Shown here: piece by piece, positions 60,101 to 64,000 of the stretch
How positions within the stretch are numbered: the stretch's first letter is position 1
Layout: each line of letters begins with the position of its first letter
Source: Bimastos eiseni
Lineage: Eukaryota > Annelida > Clitellata > Crassiclitellata > Lumbricidae
Length of the DNA stretch: 64,000 bases
Direction: 5' to 3'
Assembly: GCA_959347315.1 (NCBI GenBank)
Contig: OY365811.1
Location: forward strand, 32,379,406-32,443,405
Position numbers and translations under genes: made by a program
The notes under the pieces: generated by a model
The model's input: only the letters and a program-made list of their open reading frames with translations
Told to the model about the DNA's origin: nothing
Database searches by the model: none

Positions 60101-61340
60101 AATAGGCAAATGATGGACTTATATACTGGAGCTTAATAAATACAGAAACGATAGAAAGATTGTAAAAATCAAAAGGAATAGACAGGAAAACCTGATTGTG
60201 TTGACAGAGAATCAGTCAAAATAATTTCTTAGATACCACAGATTTCACTTCTCTGCTGCATTATTCTTCTTTTGTTCGCAATCTTGGAATCAACCTCAAT
60301 AAAACCTCACCTCTGCCCATCACATCATCCACATATCTTGCACATCCTATAGGCCAATTCACGATTTTCGTCGACTGCGACCAATATTACAAGATTACAA
60401 GACGGCTCGCACAATATCCACCACAATAATGTTAATTCAAAACTCGATTATTGCAATTCCCTTATCGACAAAGTCGACTCTTCTAAAATAAAGCGGCGGC
60501 AAACAGTTTAGGTAGCTCTTGCACGCTCACTCACCAAATCTCATAGGCATCACAATGTAACCTGGTCTCAACTCACCTCGTTGGTTAAAAGTGCCTCAGC
60601 ACATCCATTGTCAAATTGTAGGCCTACCTCTTACTTACAACGCCTTTCAAACCTATCAAGTCTCAAACCATTCGCCGTAACTGTTATTCCTTTATTTCTC
60701 ATATAACCCACCAACTCTACTCGCTCGTCATTGTCGCGCTTAGCCTTGATTGCGTTCGAAAGACAGTTCGTTAGTGAAGTGGCTTATAACTAAGTAATCG
60801 ATAACTTTGCTAAATTGGAGCTTAAACGATAGAGATTTGATGAAATTGGTTTGTGCTTGTACTGTTGTGTTATAGGCCTCATATACAACACAAATGAAAA
60901 TTTACTATGCATTATCTTTGCCATATGCGGATATTCACAATGAACGTAATTAATTCAAATCATTTCTTTTGGTAAGCGGGGACCTTTATGTGTACTCACT
61001 ATCCAAGTGTTAAAACCTGACCGCGCTACAGGAGCTGAGAGAAATTCAATAAAATGTTGACATTTGACATTTTGACGTTTGACATTGTTAAATTTGCAAC
61101 CACAGACTAATTAACGATAAGCTGTCATTTTTCATCTCGTCTTTTGATCTCGTCATTCTCTACAGAAACCTTTGCACTTACAGCATTGCTAAATTACCCA
61201 ATCCTCTGAATGTACCGGAAACAATTGTTGACAACTTGTTAGCGGTTAGAAGTCTAAAATAAATAATAAAAGTCAGATGAATGCTGAGCAAATTTAGTAA
61301 CGTATTGAAGTATGCTGGAAAGACAAGGCATAGAACATAC

Positions 61341-61371
<31 letters not shown>

Positions 61372-61750
61372 GTCATCGTCATCGTCATCGTCGTCGTCGT
61401 CGTCGTCGTCATCAGCGTCATCATCAGCGTCATCATCAGCGTCATCGTAATAATAATTATCATCATCATCATCGTCATCGTAGGCGTCGTCTTCGTCATC
61501 AACATCATCATCATCGAAGACCAGTTACTGTACGCGTTCAATGCAACCTTGGTCTCCGTTTCCAGAGATCAAAGCAGTTGCATGGTCCATGCCTCCGTGG
61601 TGTCCCGTATACGTGTCCACTGCGATCTTTATCCAGCTCTGTTTCATTAACTAAATGAGAACCCAAAATGCTACTTACAAGATCTTGAGGTCCGCCAGAT
61701 GCTCAAATGTTTCTGGACTAAGATTTCTGATTAAGTTATTCCCGAGATTC
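50334..61750 (-). CDS. Relaxin-receptor-like LRR-containing GPCR (RXFP/LGR type), 5' partial
   Basis: Coding exons in transcript order: 61679-61750, 57838-57909, 54748-54819, 53515-53586 (each 72 bp, one 24-residue LRR, phase 2 at both ends), 52663-52892, 51053-51670, 50334-50497 (stop TAG). All join in frame through GT-AG introns. LRRs read NLGNNLIRNLSPETF, DLSNNLIGNITHTTF, SLASNAIETIHRDSF and NLSGIRPFKADRDAF. The hinge (FSSFEMCRYTPMVRDCKPHG) matches RXFP1/2. TM1 has CAGN; TM2 AAADFLMGIYL; TM3 SSEVSVLILTCMTFECC; extracellular loop 2 GVCFPL; TM6 CWIP; TM7 NSALNPLIYTL; then a tail of about 30 residues. The (E/D)RY arginine is replaced: the site reads ECC. RXFP receptors bind relaxin-like peptides through LRRs and signal through Gs/cAMP; whether this one does is unknown. 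The LDLa module, first LRRs and promoter lie beyond the window. A further LRR-like exon at 59470-59537 is frame-broken. Confidence 0.92.
53220..53370. mobile_element. 151-bp hAT-type MITE with perfect 8-bp TSD in RXFP-like intron
   Basis: Left end CAGAGGCGTCAATCCCC and right end GGGGTCCGG... on the other strand to CAAGGGTGTCCA are loosely inverted. GGCCTACT flanks both sides (53212-53219 and 53371-53378). Confidence 0.75.
54144..54174. repeat. (TA)n microsatellite
   Basis: About 15 AT dinucleotides in an intron of the RXFP-like gene. Confidence 0.95.
54973..55300 (-). mobile_element. Helitron 3' end in RXFP-like intron
   Basis: Minus strand: hairpin ACCCGGGCAAAGCCGGGT (54984-55001), TACTTCAG spacer, CTAG terminus at 54973-54976, then T. 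Same terminus as 22555. The interior includes GGCGGATCGCCTGCGCGGAC and CCAACAGGGCTCGATGG. The 5' boundary is not identified. Confidence 0.7.
56620..57010 (+). pseudogene. CR1/L2-like LINE reverse transcriptase fragment in RXFP-like intron
   Basis: Alternating frames give TTPITQIIESSSANHHL, SADDTQLYILLPK (active-site YADD degraded to SADD), STSITQLHHLVNLI, NTKFIILDL and QIKKIPDL. This is the order around the catalytic YADD of L2/CR1-like RTs. It is antisense to the host gene. Confidence 0.8.
57480..57625 (+). mobile_element. LINE 3'-end fragment
   Basis: GATTCGACGCAGCGTTCATG AATAAGCTGGCGCC then GCGCTTGGCGTTTGAATGGC, matching the family tail at 58880-58960 and 19676-19765. Confidence 0.6.
58080..59051. 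mobile_element. 972-bp non-autonomous hAT element with perfect 8-bp TSD
   Basis: Left end CAATGGCGTCACTAGGG, then GGACCGCACCGGGTGACACC. Right end is the inverted GGACCGCACCGGGTGACACC then CCCTAGTGACGCCACTG. AATGTAAT flanks both sides (58072-58079 and 59052-59059). No transposase is readable. A LINE 3' tail (about 58880-58960, with AAGATTACGATTATGATTAC) is nested inside. Confidence 0.9.
59470..59537 (-). pseudogene. Frame-broken LRR exon of the RXFP-like gene (68 bp)
   Basis: Minus strand, between ATTTTAG and GTAAGT, it reads LQDNQLTLTFPNVFG and LNLMN, a good LRR that ends in phase 2 like its neighbours. It is 68 bp, not 72, with a 4-bp deficit at its 5' edge. Splicing from 61679-61750 puts it in a frame that stops at AAC-TGA after a few codons, and extending it upstream meets TAG. 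Skipping it joins 61679 to 57838 in frame. It is either a dead exon, a poison exon, or one fed by an unseen phase 0 exon. Confidence 0.65.
60260..60720 (+). pseudogene. CR1/L2-like LINE ORF2 remnant in RXFP-like intron
   Basis: VRNLGINLNKTSPLP, later SKLDYCNSLIDKVDSSKIKRRQ in shifted frame, ALARSLTKSHRHHNVT and TYNAFQTYQVSNHS. These are the blocks downstream of the RT (VRNLGV.FD, LDYCNSL, QN.A.R, H....L..LHWL, LTY.A). Heavily frameshifted. Confidence 0.75.
61334..61520. repeat. (CAT/CGT)n compound microsatellite
   Basis: Triplet CAT, CGT and CAG runs open in several frames (His, Ile/Val or Met/Thr runs). It lies just downstream, in transcript sense, of LRR exon 61679-61750. Confidence 0.9.
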
Positions 61751-64000
61751 CTACAACAAATCCAATTCAAATTAATACTGCAAAGTATAGGCCTAGGCCT
61801 AATGTCATTTAAGCCTGTTCAACGACTCTACATTTTAAATAAATAAGTACGATTGCTCTGAACCCAGCAATGTCAACTAATGTGTGTCGTATGTTTTAAA
61901 TTTATTTTTAATACTGCACTAAGTTGAGACTAGAGAATGACGATGACAATTACGTCGAAGATAAATTGGGTAATCTAATACAAGAAGGATAAGGGTAGGC
62001 ACGGTCACCTGATTTAGTCAGTAGATCTTGTCTGAATTCGAACGGAAAGATAATAATGCTTCTTCATGAAGGTCAACTATTTAATCGGCAGATCGAAAGT
62101 TAGGGCCATTTCGTATCTTAACACATTTGTTTTGAACTACAGATCTTAAATATTATCATTTACTCGATGAAGGGAAAATATTTTCGTTTTAGGTTAGATG
62201 TAGGTCGATCATTTCATTTATTACAGTTATGAGCCTATACTTAATATAATAAACGAAGATATTGAGTGGTGTGTGGTGTTCGTGTTCCATGTTAATCCAC
62301 TATAGATATTGCACATCTCTTTTGTAGATTGCGAGGTTCGAGTGTTCTTAGATGTAGCCAGGACTACGTTATAATAATTGTATAAATATAAAATATATAT
62401 ATATATACATACAACTTAAGCGCGTGAGAAAAATTCCGGAAGTCGCTTTGATATAATTCAACTATTGAGTTGTTTGCAAATGATCTGAAATGCAACAGAA
62501 AACTGCAAGTAGGCCTACGTCATCATATAATACAGCGATAATTAGGTCTACTTATGAATTTGGCATTTCTGCATCGTCATGTAAATGTTGGTTCTATCGC
62601 AATCGCATGACTTCGATCAAGTGAATGAATTAATCGGTTGAGATCATTCGGTTAACTGCTGCTATCAGCGGTTATTCGATTCCTATTTCACCAACCCCAT
62701 GCCTAGGATGCATTTCAAATGCACATCTTTAAACAGTTCCATTGTTTAACATACCTTGGAACATCATCATCATCAGCAGCAGCAGCAGCGGTGTTTATTG
62801 TCACTATCTGTTTTGATGTAGTGATCAATGATGGGCACTATTAAGAATTGCAGTCATTAACTATTAGTTATAACTACTACAAGTGTCGTTACCTATTAAT
62901 TATATCTTGTATTGATACAAGTACTTTATACTGCGTGAATTATCTGTATCGTCAGCTATTGACTTCAGATGTACACAACTGAGTGTCTAGCAAGATCATC
63001 AGTGACAAGATACACGCCCAGGATAGTAGATATAGGAATGAAGAGGCGCCAGATCTTGCTCCTCACACTTGACACCAGTTTTATTGAACGGTTTGCATTG
63101 CTGTTTACCTTTCACACGGAGCAGCTTATACCTCTTGAAATTAAGCGCCAAATTACATTTTACTTTCGCAGAAAGCTTATCGAAGAACGCTTAAGTTCAC
63201 TGCCTCTGAAAAGATATCTTGAAGGGGTGCTATACAAAGGTTTTATTGCATTGCATTACGTATAGGTGTTTCGAGAGTTCATGGAAAATAAGGATAAGTA
63301 TCGCATGAAGCTATTGTCTAGGTCTACCCTTTATGGAGATCCGGTCAATACGGGGGTCACGACTACTTGTAAAAATCTACGAGCATGGTAAAAAGATATG
63401 CTATAGACTCTTCCATATTTCCATACCAGGTTGTGGGAGATTTAATAGCATTATTTAGATATTAAATTTAGAGTGCAATGGCCTGTGTTACGTTATTTCT
63501 ATCAGGAAACACGTCCCTTATTTGCAATTTTAGATTAACATAATAAAGACCTTTATTGCGTCGTTCTATCATGATAAAATATGTCATCATTAAATTAAAA
63601 TATAGAGCATGAAGACCTATTGTTACTTGTCCAATGATAATGATTAATATTATATTCCTAATTACTATTATTGTAGTCATTGTTATTGATTTTCGTGTCA
63701 TTTCGGTTATGAAACACATCATATATACACAGGGATTTGGTCTCTAGACCGCGGTCTTGGTCTCGAGACTGGAAAACTACAATCTTTGTCTTGGTCTCGA
63801 ATGCATCGGTCTTGGTCTTGGTCTTGGACCATCGGTGTTTGTCTCGGTCTTGGTCTCGAATGCCTCGATCTCTTGTCTATTAGATAGCACTTTTGAGCAA
63901 AAAAACAACGCTTGAAGCCTGGCAATATTATTTTAAATTGTTGTTGTTTAAGTTATTATTTATTATTTTGTGCGGTATATGCCTAAAATAAAATAACTCG
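61751..64000. other. Intron or upstream DNA of the RXFP-like gene; nothing coding recognised
   Basis: No further LRR or LDLa exon was found on the minus strand. A 98-codon plus-strand frame at 62969-63265 has no family resemblance. A small CAT/CAG repeat is at 62763-62792. Confidence 0.5.
63735..63875. repeat. GGTCTTGGTCTC short tandem repeat
   Basis: GGTCT(C/T)GGTCTCG units recur with period 6-12 bp, broken by ACTGGAAAACTACAATC and GAATGC(A/C)TCG. On the minus strand they read RPRPRSRD and DQDQD repeats, which are not a gene. It has the look of the tandem part of a dispersed element. Confidence 0.7.

Noticed and set aside
62969..63265. 98-residue plus-strand frame
   Set aside because: No recognisable motif or start context and no supporting neighbours; it is within the size expected by chance in 64 kb.

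Overview
This is a window of animal nuclear DNA: AT-rich, intron-bearing and full of repeats. The most likely source is a marine deuterostome invertebrate, probably an echinoderm. That is an inference from the gene families, the decayed LINE/hAT/Helitron content and the very frequent palindrome TAGGCCTA; no single diagnostic sequence fixes it. There are no operons, CRISPR arrays or bacterial signals.

Layout. 1-5.1 kb is gene-free, with many microsatellites and one small MITE. 5157-6350 (+) is an uninterrupted 397-residue rhodopsin-class GPCR of peptide-receptor type. 6.4-25.2 kb holds no convincing gene, only decayed LINE, mariner, Helitron, SINE and MITE pieces and simple repeats. 25218-35285 (+) is a complete TIMM44 gene (mitochondrial import motor anchor) that I could build exon by exon: 15 coding exons, all phases consistent, 454 residues. 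36.4-41.2 kb is a transposon patch that includes a hAT element with a CR1/L2-like LINE inserted in it. 41921-47453 carries 16 tRNA-Glu genes, one with anticodon TTC and fifteen with CTC. Twelve of the CTC copies lie in a head-to-tail array of about 245 bp units with a visible higher-order order of unit types. 50334-61750 (-) is the 3' part of a relaxin-receptor-like (RXFP/LGR type) LRR-GPCR: four intact 72-bp LRR exons, one frame-broken 68-bp LRR exon, and three exons coding the hinge and all seven helices. Its 5' end lies beyond the window.

The genes are unrelated in function. The most notable observations are the higher-order tRNA-Glu array, the broken (possibly poison) LRR exon, the missing DRY arginine in the RXFP-like receptor, and a set of small hAT-type elements with recognisable 8-bp target duplications.
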